Source: Flavobacterium faecale (GTDB lineage Bacteria; Bacteroidota; Bacteroidia; Flavobacteriales; Flavobacteriaceae). Taken from it: 64,000 nt of DNA. The stretch spans positions 2,640,001 to 2,704,000 of the forward strand of contig NZ_CP020918.1 in the NCBI RefSeq assembly GCF_003076455.1, written 5' to 3'. Below are positions 17,469-26,834 of the stretch, piece after piece. The position numbers and the translations under genes were made by a program. The notes beneath the pieces were generated by a model. That model was not told where the DNA came from. It made no database searches and saw only the letters and a program-made list of their open reading frames with translations. How positions within the stretch are numbered: position 1 is the first letter of the stretch; each line of letters opens with the position of its first letter.

Positions 17469-18627
17469 TTGGGCTGCTTTTTAAAGTTTGTTTAAGCAAA
17501 AAGAAACCTATTACACCTGCAGTAAGCGAGGATAGTAAAATTACAAATTTGGCATTATTGATAATTTCATGATCATCAAAAGCAAGTAACGTGATAAAGA
17601 TAGACATTGTAAACCCAATTCCGCCCAAGAATCCTACAGCAATAATCGTTTTCCAATTTAGATCATCTGGTAGTTTACAAAGACCAGCTGAAACAGCAAG
17701 AAAACTAAACAATGCAATACCAACCGGTTTACCAATTACAAGACCCATTGCGATCCCAAGGCTATAATGTTGCTCTAAGGTTTCACCAATGTTAGACCCT
17801 AAAACGATAGCAGTGTTTGCCAATGCGAATAATGGAAGGATAAAGAACCCTACTGGTTTATGCAAAAAGTGCTGTAACTTATATGAAATTGATTTTTTCT
17901 CTCCGTTTTCGAAAGGGATAACAAAGGCTAGTAAAACTCCCGTAATGGTAGCGTGAATACCTGAGTGAAGCATTAAGTACCACATGATTACACCACCAAT
18001 TAGGTAAGGGAATAATTTGATTACTTTCATTCTGTTCATTACAAACATAGCCAATAGCACACCTAGTGCAGAAAATAAATACGTAAAAGATATTGTTTTG
18101 GTGTAGAATGCTGCAATTATTAAAATCGCACCCAAGTCATCAATAACAGCAAGCGCGGTTAAAAACACTTTGAGTGATAATGGAACACGGTTTCCTAACA
18201 AAGATAAAACTCCCAATGCAAACGCAATGTCTGTAGCCATAGGTATACCTGCTCCAGATTGGGTGGCTTCGCCAAAGTTATCCATTAAATATAGTCCTGC
18301 AGGAATTATCATTCCACCCAAAGCGGCGAAAATGGGTAATAAGGCATCTTTTATGTTTGAAAGTTCACCTAGATAAATTTCTCTCTCTAATTCTAAACCA
18401 ATCAGTAAAAAGAAAATGGTCATCAAACCATCGTTAATCCAGTATTCTAAGGGTTGACCTCCTATGTTTGTAAGCCAAGTGTGATGGTATTGTGCTCCGA
18501 AAATAGAGTTTGCCAAAATTAAAGAGACAAGGGTACAGCCAATTAAAACTAGACCACTTGATTTTTCATTGTCAAAAAATTCTGTGAATAAGTCGGATTT
18601 ATAAAGTTTCTTCAGTTGTTTTTTCAT
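17452..18627 (-). CDS. nhaA: Na+/H+ antiporter NhaA
   Basis: Electrogenic antiporter (2 H+ in, 1 Na+ or Li+ out) of the inner membrane with 11-12 helices; 391 residues, the normal size. Key residues are present: Asp132 in ATDIAFALG and the ion-binding pair Asp163-Asp164 in VIDDLGAILI, corresponding to Asp133, Asp163 and Asp164 of E. coli. Its 3' end overlaps DUF389 by 17 bases. A perfect 8-bp hairpin lies 28 bases before the start. Confidence 0.95.
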   Translation of the reverse strand: MKKQLKKLYKSDLFTEFFDNEKSSGLVLIGCTLVSLILANSIFGAQYHHTWLTNIGGQPLEYWINDGLMTIFFLLIGLELEREIYLGELSNIKDALLPIFAALGGMIIPAGLYLMDNFGEATQSGAGIPMATDIAFALGVLSLLGNRVPLSLKVFLTALAVIDDLGAILIIAAFYTKTISFTYLFSALGVLLAMFVMNRMKVIKLFPYLIGGVIMWYLMLHSGIHATITGVLLAFVIPFENGEKKSISYKLQHFLHKPVGFFILPLFALANTAIVLGSNIGETLEQHYSLGIAMGLVIGKPVGIALFSFLAVSAGLCKLPDDLNWKTIIAVGFLGGIGFTMSIFITLLAFDDHEIINNAKFVILLSSLTAGVIGFFLLKQTLKSSPNGKAS

Positions 18628-19063
18628 AAGAGTCTGCTTTCTTTTTGCTTTTTATAGCAGTTTGAACTGCTAATTAGTAATTTTTTTCAAAAATACCGAT
18701 TTACTTATTAATTCCATAACAAAACTTGAGGTTATTACCATGCATAGCAATTGATTTTAAGTTTTGTTTACTGCATTATCGTATTTTATACAATTATTTT
18801 TTTCTAAACTCCCAAAATAGAAAAGCGACACTTTTTATTTTTATCGAAAGGGACACTGTTTTATTTCATTCTTAAGTGGTTTAGCTGATGGTATTTTTAT
18901 AATTTATGGTGCTATTGTAGATTTCAATAGTCATGATGGAGTATTCTTATTTTCAAGTTGTATTTTTGACAGCATTAATTGATATCTTTTACTCTTAGCT
19001 GCTGGTTTTGAATGTGACTTTAAGTTGCAATGCAAGTAGCTAGAACCTTTATACTTTTATCCT
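18628..19063. other. Long divergent intergenic region nhaA-yaaA
   Basis: 436 bases between divergent genes. Apart from the nhaA leader elements I see only AT-rich sequence. TACTTTTA with an upstream TTG just before yaaA is a weak candidate promoter. No open frame of note. Confidence 0.55.
18655..18695 (-). promoter_or_regulatory. nhaA leader: -7 box and hairpin
   Basis: TATTTTTG on the minus strand (18695-18688) matches the -7 consensus about 60 bases before nhaA. Downstream in the leader is a perfect 8-bp inverted repeat TAGCAGTT/AACTGCTA (18655-18672) with a 2-nt centre, either a protein-binding palindrome or an RNA hairpin. Confidence 0.45.
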
Positions 19064-19822
19064 ATGAAAATTGTTATTTCTCCTGCGAAGTCTTTGAATT
19101 TTGATAAAGAATTACCAACAGAATTGTTTACCGAATCAAAATTTTTGAAAGAATCACGCGCTGTTCATAAAGTTTTAAAAACTAAAAACCCAGACGATTT
19201 GTCTAGTTTGATGAGTATTTCTCAAAAACTGTCTGATTTGAATTGGCAAAGAAACCAAGAATGGCATACGCCATTTACTACTGAAAATGCAAGACCAGCT
19301 GTTTATACTTTTGACGGTGATGTGTACACGGGATTGGATGCATTTACCATTCCGACCTCTAAACTGGATCAGTTGCAAGATAAATTGAGAATTCTATCTG
19401 GTTTGTATGGATTGCTAAAGCCGCTTGATTTAATGCAAGCCTATCGATTGGAAATGGGAACGAAAATGCCAATTGGTGAGCATAAAAATCTATATGAATT
19501 TTGGAAGCCAACTTTAACGAAAGCTTTAAACAACGAAATGGAAGCAGGGGGGTTGTTTGTTAATTTGGCGAGCAATGAATACTTTTCGGCAATAGATACA
19601 AAAAGTTTGAAAGTTCCGGTGATTACTCCCGATTTTAAAGAATATAAGGATGGGAAATTAAAAATCATTAGTTTTTTTGCCAAGAAGGCGAGGGGAATGA
19701 TGGTGCGCTACATTATTGATACCAATGCAGAAACGATTGATGACTTAAAAGGATTTAATTATGATGGTTATCAATTTGATGCTAATCTGTCCAAGGGGAA
19801 TCATTTGGTTTTTACTAGATAA
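19064..19822 (+). CDS. yaaA: Peroxide stress protein YaaA (DUF328)
   Basis: 252 residues. Begins MKIVISPAKSLNFDKELP, the family hallmark, and contains LYGLLKPLDLMQAYRLEMGT, VNLASNEYFSA and FFAKKARGMMVRYI, all conserved in YaaA. In E. coli, YaaA is induced by OxyR and lowers free iron, limiting DNA damage under peroxide stress; its fold is a DNA-binding one. It appears monocistronic, ending in a strong terminator. Confidence 0.93.
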   Translation: MKIVISPAKSLNFDKELPTELFTESKFLKESRAVHKVLKTKNPDDLSSLMSISQKLSDLNWQRNQEWHTPFTTENARPAVYTFDGDVYTGLDAFTIPTSKLDQLQDKLRILSGLYGLLKPLDLMQAYRLEMGTKMPIGEHKNLYEFWKPTLTKALNNEMEAGGLFVNLASNEYFSAIDTKSLKVPVITPDFKEYKDGKLKIISFFAKKARGMMVRYIIDTNAETIDDLKGFNYDGYQFDANLSKGNHLVFTR

Positions 19823-19825
19823 AAA

Positions 19826-19859
19826 AAAAGCTGCATTTTTGAAAATGCAGCTTTTTTTT
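19826..19859 (+). terminator. yaaA terminator
   Basis: Stem AGCTGCATTTT (19829-19839) pairs with 19842-19852; a T run follows and an A run precedes it. Confidence 0.88.
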
Positions 19860-19875
19860 GTGGGTTTTGTTATTT

Positions 19876-19973
19876 GCGTGAAGGATCGTAGCGACATCCT
19901 TTTTTGGGGCTTTTTTTGCCCCAAAAAAGATATAGCGGAGAGCCTGGCCCGTAGTTTACGGAGGGACACGCCC
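19876..19973 (+). repeat. Dispersed palindromic repeat, copy B
   Basis: Runs from GCGTGAAGGAT to GGGACACGCCC. The core is a long hairpin with stem CCTTTTTTGGGGC and its complement around a T-rich loop, followed by GATATAGCGGAGAGCC and a second small hairpin CCGTAGTTTACGG. It lies between the converging ends of yaaA and emrB-like genes. The copy at 35.3 kb is almost identical, in the opposite orientation. Confidence 0.85.
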
Positions 19974-19984
19974 AAAATATTCTA

Positions 19985-21568
19985 TTAATGCATGGCATCA
20001 GCTGGGTTGATTTTTGATTTACCAGGTTTTACAAATAATATAATCGGGATGCATAATAAAAATAATATTCCCAGATACATAAATATATCCATGTACGCTA
20101 GGACGGTACTTTGCTTCATTACTGTATACTCCATCGCTTGGTAGGATTTCTTCAAAGCTTCGTTAACTGTGTAGCCTTTAGACATAAAACCTGCTTGCAT
20201 TTGTTGAATGCGTTGTTGAATTTCGAATTTGCTTCCGTCAAGGTTGGCTACCAAATCAACGCGATGTTTTTGACTAAATCGAGTGATAAAAGTGGTGATA
20301 ATTGCGATTCCGAATGACCCACCTAATTGTCTCATCATTCCGGTAAAAGCAGCTCCTTCACCAATACCTTTTCCAGATAGTGTAGAAAGCGACATGGTCG
20401 TGATAGGAACGAATAATAATCCTAGTCCAACTCCCCTTAAAATCAATGGCCAATATAGATGTTCGACACCTGTATCTGGCGTCATAACACCATGCATCAT
20501 GTAGGTAAAGATGAAGAAAGTTAGAAATCCTACTGCAACCATATAGGTTTGCGGAATCCCATTTTGAATCATTCTCCCTACAATTGGCATCATAAACGCT
20601 GTTGTGATTGAACCTGGAATTAATAATAGTCCAGCGTCTAAGGCTGTCCATCCTAGAATAGATTGTGTGTAAATAGGTATAATTAAAGTAGAGCCATACA
20701 AACCAAAACCTAATATGAAACTCATCATTGTTCCGATACGTAAATTACCATCTTTTAAAACACTTAGGTTTACGATAGGGTACTTATAGGTCATTTCTCT
20801 CCAAATAAATAATACCAAACCAAATAGCGATACGACGCTTAAGGTAACAATCAATCTATTGTTGAACCAATCATCTTGTTGTCCATGCTCTAAAACAAAT
20901 TGTAATGATCCGATGAAGGCAGCTAGAAGTATAATTCCGATCCAATCGACTTGATTAGATTTAAGTTTTTCGCCATATTTAGGACTACGTACAAAGCTTA
21001 GTGTTAATAGAGTAGCAATAATACCCAATGGAATATTAATGTAAAAAATGTAAGGCCATGAAAAATTATCAACCAGATAACCACCCAAAGGTGGCCCTAG
21101 TGTAGGCCCAACAATAACTCCCATACCGTAAATGGCTTGCGCCATACCACGTTTTGCTACAGGATAACTCTCTGTAATAATGGTTTGTGCGGTAACTAAT
21201 AAAGCGCCTCCACCTAGTCCTTGTACAAACCTAAAGGCTACGAGCTCCCAAATATTGGTTGCGTTTCCGCATAAAAAAGAGGCCACAGTAAATACTACAA
21301 TGGAAACCGCAAAATAGTTGCGGCGCCCAAATTGTTGTGACAACCAGCTCGTCATGGGAATAACGATTACGTTGGCAATGGCATAGGCAGTAATCACCCA
21401 AGCTACATCTGTTAAAGTAGCACCCAAACTCCCTCGCATGTTGGTTAATGCTACGTTTACAATGGTGGTATCTACAATCTCCAATAAGGCACAGAGTACT
21501 GCGGTTATCGTAATGATAACACGTCTGAATCCGTATTCTACTAAGTCATCTTGTCCTTGTTGTGTCAT
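19985..21568 (-). CDS. DHA2-family MFS multidrug exporter (EmrB/QacA type)
   Basis: 527-residue inner membrane drug/proton antiporter with about 14 helices. Motifs include DTTIVNVALTNMRGSLG (motif D1 in helix 1), WLSQQFGRRNYF (motif A) and GPTLGPPLGGYLVDNFSWPYIFYIN (motif C plus the conserved loop). With the adjacent HlyD-like adaptor and TolC-like channel it forms a complete tripartite pump, EmrAB-TolC type, driven by the proton gradient. Last gene of the operon, 19 bp after the adaptor gene. Confidence 0.93.
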   Translation of the reverse strand: MTQQGQDDLVEYGFRRVIITITAVLCALLEIVDTTIVNVALTNMRGSLGATLTDVAWVITAYAIANVIVIPMTSWLSQQFGRRNYFAVSIVVFTVASFLCGNATNIWELVAFRFVQGLGGGALLVTAQTIITESYPVAKRGMAQAIYGMGVIVGPTLGPPLGGYLVDNFSWPYIFYINIPLGIIATLLTLSFVRSPKYGEKLKSNQVDWIGIILLAAFIGSLQFVLEHGQQDDWFNNRLIVTLSVVSLFGLVLFIWREMTYKYPIVNLSVLKDGNLRIGTMMSFILGFGLYGSTLIIPIYTQSILGWTALDAGLLLIPGSITTAFMMPIVGRMIQNGIPQTYMVAVGFLTFFIFTYMMHGVMTPDTGVEHLYWPLILRGVGLGLLFVPITTMSLSTLSGKGIGEGAAFTGMMRQLGGSFGIAIITTFITRFSQKHRVDLVANLDGSKFEIQQRIQQMQAGFMSKGYTVNEALKKSYQAMEYTVMKQSTVLAYMDIFMYLGILFLLCIPIILFVKPGKSKINPADAMH

Positions 21569-21587
21569 TTGTATTGATGATAAAATT

Positions 21588-22667
21588 TTATTTTATGTGT
21601 ACATCTACATCCACATTCATTCCTGGACGTAGTTGTTTAATTTTTTCGGCATCATTATCTTTGTCGATGCTAATTTTTACGGGTAATCTCTGAATTGTTT
21701 TTACGAAATTTCCGGTAGCGTTGTCAGGAGGCAAGATTGAGAATCGAGATCCTGTTGCAGGAGAAAAAGAAGTAACAGTTGCTTTGAACTCATAATCTGG
21801 GTAAGCATCTACTTTTAAAGTCACCTTTTGTCCAGCAACCATTTTGTTTAATTGCGTTTCTTTGAAATTGGCAATTACCCAAGCTTCAGTGTTGTTGATG
21901 ATATAGAAAAGAGATTGTCCTGGCTGAACCAATTGTCCTGGTTGAATATCAATTTTCGAAACCTGACCATCAATGGCAGCAGTAATTACAGTGTATGTTA
22001 AATTTAACTGAGCAGTCTCCAACATTGATTTAGCTCTTTTAATATTAGCAGCCGCTACCTCGGTTTGTTTACCAGAAACTTTAGATTTAGCTTGAGAAAC
22101 CGATTTTTGAAAAGAAGAGGCTTTTTGCTGTTGTTCTAATATTTTGATTTGGTTCTCAGCTTCTTGTTTAGCTGCTAACGCTTGCTCATATTGTTGTTTT
22201 GTAATGGTGTGGCTTTTGTATAAGTTGCTATAACGATTAAAATCGTTGGTAGCTAGACCCAATTTAATTTTTGCAGATTGAATGTTTCCACCCGCAGATT
22301 GTACATTAGCATCTGATACAGATACACTTGCCATAACACTTCCGATATCTGCTTTTGAAACTTCAAAACTTCCTTCGGCACTTGCTAAATTTGCAGTAGC
22401 TTCATCAATTTTTAAACGGTACTCTTTGGAATCAATCGTGAATAATGTGTCTCCTTTTTTTACAAAATCATTGTCTTTGATGTACACTTTGTCAACATAA
22501 CCAGAAACTCTTGGAATAATTGGGTTCATATTTTTCTCAATTTGAGCATCATCTGTTTCCTCATGAGCTAGAGAGTGCATATATTTGAATATTCCGTAAG
22601 CACCACCCAAAATCACAAGTGCAGAAACGATGATAATAAATTTAGTATTAGTTTTTTTCTTTTCCAT
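21588..22667 (-). CDS. HlyD/EmrA-type periplasmic adaptor protein
   Basis: 359 residues. One N-terminal membrane helix (about 10-28), a biotinyl-lipoyl-like half motif (NPIIPRVSGYVDKVYIKDND), a Gln/Ala-rich coiled-coil hairpin (about 85-215), the second lipoyl half (TVITAAIDGQVSKIDIQPGQ) and a beta barrel. It bridges the MFS pump and the outer membrane channel. The gene starts 5 bp after the TolC-like gene. Confidence 0.92.
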   Translation of the reverse strand: MEKKKTNTKFIIIVSALVILGGAYGIFKYMHSLAHEETDDAQIEKNMNPIIPRVSGYVDKVYIKDNDFVKKGDTLFTIDSKEYRLKIDEATANLASAEGSFEVSKADIGSVMASVSVSDANVQSAGGNIQSAKIKLGLATNDFNRYSNLYKSHTITKQQYEQALAAKQEAENQIKILEQQQKASSFQKSVSQAKSKVSGKQTEVAAANIKRAKSMLETAQLNLTYTVITAAIDGQVSKIDIQPGQLVQPGQSLFYIINNTEAWVIANFKETQLNKMVAGQKVTLKVDAYPDYEFKATVTSFSPATGSRFSILPPDNATGNFVKTIQRLPVKISIDKDNDAEKIKQLRPGMNVDVDVHIK

Positions 22668-22672
22668 TTTGA

Positions 22673-24001
22673 TTATATTTTTGAAAGATTGAATGTTTGA
22701 TTTAATTGTCCTGATGCCGATAATAAGGCATAGTATTTTTCAATACTATCTGCTTTAGACAGTGTTTTGTTTATTTTTGATGCCAATTGTTCTACATCTG
22801 CTTCGAGTAAATCGTTGGTGTCTGCTAATCCATTATCGTATTTATCTTTGATGATTCGATAATTTTCTGTTGCTTGCCCTACCGCTTCAGTATATACTTG
22901 CTCTTGTTTTAAGGACAACTCAAATGCTTCCGTGGCACGTTTTACTTCAATTTTTATGTAATCAGTCAGTACTGCTTCTTGATTTTTTACTTCTTCTGCT
23001 TTGCTTTTAGCCAATTTTACAGTAGTTCCATTTTTTAAAATACCACTTAAATCATAAGATAAACCTACCCCAAAGTTCATTGCATTTTGCACGTTGATCA
23101 CATTTTTAAGGTCTAGGGTTGTGTAACCGCCCACAAGTGCAATCGAAGGATAGTAACCACTTTTTGCTATTGCAATATTATCAAGACTTGCTTTTTGTGC
23201 TAATTGAATAGCTTCTAAATCTTTTCTGTTTCCAAGAGCAGTTTCGTCACTAGTAGGGATTCCGCTCATATCAAAATTTGCAAAATCACTTTCAAGAACT
23301 TCTACAACTGTGCTTGGATCTAATTTTAAAAAGTTGGTTAATTCAAAGTTGAGTGTATTTAGGTCACTAGTCGATTTATCCAAAGACAACTGTAATTTTG
23401 ACACTTGTAATTGTGCTTTAAGTAAATCATTGCGAGGTATTATTCCGTTTTTTTCTAACTGAATAAAATCATCTACACGTTGTTGAGCACTTTTTTTGTT
23501 TTCGGATAATAGGTCAATTGTTTTTTGCGCCTTGTATAATTGGGCATAATAATCAATTACTCGCATAGCAACTTCTTCTTTGGTTTGCAAAGCATTTGCA
23601 GTTTCGGCTTCGTACATATGGTCTGAAGCTTTAACGCTATTGCGAAGTTTAAAACCGCTAAATATAGGTAAGGAAGCGGTTACTTGACCCAATACTAATT
23701 GATTTACCACGGGGGTGCCACCTGTGCTAGACGAACTGCTGCCAGTTTGCAAATCTACTTTTGCATTAGTCAAACGTTGGTATTGACCTGAAATTTTCAA
23801 ATCGGGATACATGCGATTTTTCACCGACTGTACTTCCAACGATTTGGATAAAACTTTGGAATCTGCTAGTGATACTTCACTGCTTTTTTGCCAAGCCAAA
23901 TGAATAGCTTCTTCGAGTTTTAAACTCTCTTTGACCTGCGCCTGCAGGCTAGGCATTAGGAATAACGATACTCCTAATACTAGGTATGGATTAATTTTCA
24001 T
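22673..24001 (-). CDS. TolC family outer membrane efflux channel
   Basis: 442 residues with signal peptide (cleavage after LQAQ, about residue 22) and two OEP repeats of long helices, LEEAIHLAWQKSSEVSLA opening the first. It forms the trimeric outer membrane tunnel of the efflux system. There is no lipobox Cys after the signal sequence. Overlaps the end of the TetR gene by 11 bases, so the four genes are one transcript. Confidence 0.92.
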   Translation of the reverse strand: MKINPYLVLGVSLFLMPSLQAQVKESLKLEEAIHLAWQKSSEVSLADSKVLSKSLEVQSVKNRMYPDLKISGQYQRLTNAKVDLQTGSSSSSTGGTPVVNQLVLGQVTASLPIFSGFKLRNSVKASDHMYEAETANALQTKEEVAMRVIDYYAQLYKAQKTIDLLSENKKSAQQRVDDFIQLEKNGIIPRNDLLKAQLQVSKLQLSLDKSTSDLNTLNFELTNFLKLDPSTVVEVLESDFANFDMSGIPTSDETALGNRKDLEAIQLAQKASLDNIAIAKSGYYPSIALVGGYTTLDLKNVINVQNAMNFGVGLSYDLSGILKNGTTVKLAKSKAEEVKNQEAVLTDYIKIEVKRATEAFELSLKQEQVYTEAVGQATENYRIIKDKYDNGLADTNDLLEADVEQLASKINKTLSKADSIEKYYALLSASGQLNQTFNLSKI

Positions 24002-24623
24002 AGTTAAGAAGTCCTTTTATAGTTTGATGTATGTGTGCTGTAAGTGTGTTTTCTATATAATGCTCAAAATCGGATTCCTTTTCAAGCTGTAATAAATTTT
24101 GGAAATAAATTTTGTTCATATACACGTGAAAGAAGGTACCTAAGATTGTTGGAGTGATTAACTCAATAGTTACGTCTTTTTTAAATATTGATTTCGCCTG
24201 ACCCTCTTCAATAATTCGTTTTAAAGCATTGAAGTTTTTTAGTCTAATATCATCAAGAATTTCAAGTTTGATATTTGACTTTCCACCAGCTAATTCAAAA
24301 TGTAATATTCTGTAAATTCCTTTATTACAATTGAAGCGATTGATGTAAAGAGAAATCAAACGTTTCATTTTTTCTCTAGGATCTAAATCTTCAGTTGCTA
24401 AATTTTCAATTTCAAATCTTAAATCCTTTAAACGATAACTTGCTAAGGCTTGTAGTAGCTTCTCTTTCGATCCAAAATAGTATGACACCATAGCGATGTT
24501 TATTTTGGCCTCTTTTGCAATAGTCCTGATAGAAGTACCTTCAAACCCATTGTCTGCAAATAAAGATTCGGCTACTAATAGAATCTCAATTTGTTTTTCG
24601 TTAAAATCGGTATTCAAATTCAT
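23991..24623 (-). CDS. TetR/AcrR family repressor of the efflux operon
   Basis: 210 residues from the ATG at 24623. The N-terminal helix-turn-helix is classic (FADNGFEGTSIRTIAKEAKI then MVSYYFGSKEKLLQAL); the C-terminal ligand domain is helical. A TTG eight codons upstream (24647) falls inside the predicted promoter and is unlikely. As first gene of the tetR-tolC-emrA-emrB operon it probably represses its own transcript and is released by a pump substrate. Confidence 0.92.
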   Translation of the reverse strand: MNLNTDFNEKQIEILLVAESLFADNGFEGTSIRTIAKEAKINIAMVSYYFGSKEKLLQALASYRLKDLRFEIENLATEDLDPREKMKRLISLYINRFNCNKGIYRILHFELAGGKSNIKLEILDDIRLKNFNALKRIIEEGQAKSIFKKDVTIELITPTILGTFFHVYMNKIYFQNLLQLEKESDFEHYIENTLTAHIHQTIKGLLNYEN

Positions 24624-24644
24624 GATAGTTTCATTATTTGAGTA

Positions 24645-24680
24645 CAAAGTTAAACAACCGTTTAGTTTAAACAGGTGTTT
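24645..24680 (-). promoter_or_regulatory. Efflux operon promoter with probable TetR operator
   Basis: TAACTTTG on the minus strand (24652-24645) is an exact -7 box. Adjoining it is an imperfect inverted repeat: half-sites 24652-24664 and 24668-24680 match at 11 of 13 positions, with a 3-bp centre. The repeat covers the region from -33 to -7, so a bound repressor would block the polymerase. Confidence 0.65.
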
Positions 24681-24712
24681 AGTTTTTATTTAACGAAATA
24701 TTAACGGTAGCC

Positions 24713-24740
24713 AAAAAAAATGGACCTCTAAGTTAGAGGT
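24713..24740 (-). terminator. Terminator of the GT2 gene
   Basis: On the minus strand ACCTCTAA and TTAGAGGT form an 8-bp stem (24724-24740), followed by CC, A and a run of eight T residues. Confidence 0.8.
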
Positions 24741-24765
24741 AATAAAAAGTACCATATACAATTGG

Positions 24766-25677
24766 CTAGTCAGTGTAGTGATATGCGATTTTTCTCCAGG
24801 ATAATTTGGCTCTTAGAAAAACATATTTAAAAGTTAGCTGATAATAACCATTTTTAAAACTATGAATGATACTGTGATGAACTCGTTTTTGTAGGGCTAA
24901 ATCTTCTTCTATTTTGCTATTAAGTTGTAGTGTATTGGTTAGAATGGAATAGGTGGAGGCATACATTTGCCTTGCTAATCTATTATTCTTTTTCGAAAAA
25001 TTTGAACTTAAAGAGGCTTGTACATTTCTTTTTTGCATGATAACGTCATCTAGAAAATCAAAACTATAGTTTCTTGAACATCGTATCCAAAAGTCCAAAT
25101 CTTCATAAGCAAGTGATTCGTCGTAACCTTGCAATTGGTCAAACGCTGCTTTTTTTATCATAGCAGACACCGAGCATATGCTATCTCCACCAGTTAATAC
25201 GGTAGTGTATATATCTCCTGTAACCCTTTTTTTTAATACTTTGTTGGAGGTGTTAACATCAAAATAATATGACTTAAAATCCCCATAATGGTCAACAAGT
25301 GCAGCATTACCATATACAATTCCGAGGTTGTTGTGTCTACTTTGATTGAATTTTTTGACTAATGACGAGGTAAAATGGGGTAGAAGTAGATCGTCTGCTG
25401 CTAAGTCAACTAAATACGTCCCAGTAGCATATCTTGCAGCATTATTAAATGATTTTGTAATACCTAAATTAGTCTCATTGGAGAGAAAACGAACAGTTAA
25501 ATTTGATTTAATCCAATTTTCAATTACAAGTTTTGAGTCATCAGTGCTACAATCATCAACAATTATAATTTCAATATTAGAATAATCTTGCGATATAACA
25601 GAATCTAAACAAGCCGTAACGTATTCGTGTTGATTGTAGCAAGTACATATAATAGTTACAAGTGAATTGTGATGCAT
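24766..25677 (-). CDS. Glycosyltransferase family 2
   Basis: 303 residues with a GT-A fold: TIICTCYNQHEYVTACLDSV at the start, the nucleotide-binding IIIVDDCSTDDS, and the metal-binding LAADDLLLP (a DxD variant). YEDLDFWIRCSR is the acceptor/catalytic ED region. Transfers a sugar from a nucleotide donor to a growing surface glycan; donor and acceptor are unknown. Divergent from the GT4 gene, with its start only 43 bp away. Confidence 0.88.
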   Translation of the reverse strand: MHHNSLVTIICTCYNQHEYVTACLDSVISQDYSNIEIIIVDDCSTDDSKLVIENWIKSNLTVRFLSNETNLGITKSFNNAARYATGTYLVDLAADDLLLPHFTSSLVKKFNQSRHNNLGIVYGNAALVDHYGDFKSYYFDVNTSNKVLKKRVTGDIYTTVLTGGDSICSVSAMIKKAAFDQLQGYDESLAYEDLDFWIRCSRNYSFDFLDDVIMQKRNVQASLSSNFSKKNNRLARQMYASTYSILTNTLQLNSKIEEDLALQKRVHHSIIHSFKNGYYQLTFKYVFLRAKLSWRKIAYHYTD

Positions 25678-25690
25678 TATTTTTAAATGT

Positions 25691-25698
25691 TATATTTG
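25691..25698 (+). promoter_or_regulatory. -7 promoter element of the glycan gene group
   Basis: TATATTTG, exact consensus, 23 bases before the ATG at 25721. A TTG at 25667-25669 stands 21 bases upstream of it, a suitable -33. Confidence 0.65.
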
Positions 25699-25720
25699 GA
25701 ACGAAAATAATAAATTGTTA

Positions 25721-26821
25721 ATGACTGTTCCAAACAAAAAGTATAAAATTGCACTTATTGGCCATCGTTTGAGCGATGGAGGAGGAGAAAAAGTGATGGC
25801 AAATTTGTCTATTTTTTTTGATAAAGTAGGGATAGAAGTGCATAATATTATTGTTCTAGATGGTGTAACGTACAGCTATGGCGGTCAACTTGTTAATCTA
25901 GGATTGCTCAAAAACAAGAGAAATGATTGGTATAATAAGTTGTCTAGATTTATATTTTTAAAAAAATATTTGAAAAACCAAAAATTCGATTTTATAATAG
26001 ATTTTCGTCCTAGAATGAAGCCTTTGCAGGAATTGATTTTAACTAAATTCATTTTCAAGACTAAAACCATTTTTACTGTTCATAGTTATTTGTTGCAGTA
26101 TTACATGCCAAATAACAAGTGGTTTACAAGATTAATTTATATAGATGCTTTTGCCATGGTAACTTGTGTTGATGACATCAAAAATCTTGTGGCTGAAAAA
26201 TATGCTCTAAAAAATCTTAAAACAATTTACAATCCAGTCAATTTTGATGAGATTAAAGATAAAATTGAGGAAAATGTTCTGGTTGATTTTACCTATATTG
26301 TTGCCGTGGGTCAATATAATGATGGTATCAAACAATTTGATAAATTAATTGCTTGTTATGCACAATCTATACTACCACAGAAGAATATTCATTTAATGAT
26401 TTTGGGAAAAGGAAATTTCGATTTTTTAAATAGTGTTATAATTGCAAATGATGTACAAAACTTAGTACATTTGATGGGTTTTCAAGACAATCCATTCAAA
26501 TACATTATTAAATCAAAATTTTTAGTGTTGTCAAGTCTAAATGAAGGTTTTGCAAATGTTATAGTCGAATCTCTTGCATGTGAGATTCCTGTAGTAGCTT
26601 TTGATTGTCTTTGTGGTCCTAGTACGATTTTAGAAGATAAATTTAATGGTCTTCTTATTGAAAATCAAAATTGCGAAAAGTTAACTGAAGCAATGAACTT
26701 ATTTATTGAAGATGAAATACTTTACAATTACTGCAAAAAAAACACATTAAATAGTATTCAGCATTTTGCATTAGATAACATTGGTAAACAATGGTTGGAT
26801 TTAATGAAAATTGATTTATAA
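25721..26821 (+). CDS. Glycosyltransferase family 4
   Basis: 366 residues from the ATG at 25721 (a TTG two codons earlier is in frame). GT-B fold: N-terminal domain with IALIGHRLSDGGGEKVMANLS, C-terminal donor-binding domain with VLSSLNEGFANVIVESLACEIPV, the E-x7-E retaining signature. Probably inner-membrane associated and working on O-antigen, capsule or exopolysaccharide units. The sequence is notably AT-rich. The FdtA-like gene follows directly. Confidence 0.88.
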   Translation: MTVPNKKYKIALIGHRLSDGGGEKVMANLSIFFDKVGIEVHNIIVLDGVTYSYGGQLVNLGLLKNKRNDWYNKLSRFIFLKKYLKNQKFDFIIDFRPRMKPLQELILTKFIFKTKTIFTVHSYLLQYYMPNNKWFTRLIYIDAFAMVTCVDDIKNLVAEKYALKNLKTIYNPVNFDEIKDKIEENVLVDFTYIVAVGQYNDGIKQFDKLIACYAQSILPQKNIHLMILGKGNFDFLNSVIIANDVQNLVHLMGFQDNPFKYIIKSKFLVLSSLNEGFANVIVESLACEIPVVAFDCLCGPSTILEDKFNGLLIENQNCEKLTEAMNLFIEDEILYNYCKKNTLNSIQHFALDNIGKQWLDLMKIDL

Positions 26822-26834
26822 ACCTCGAATAAGT

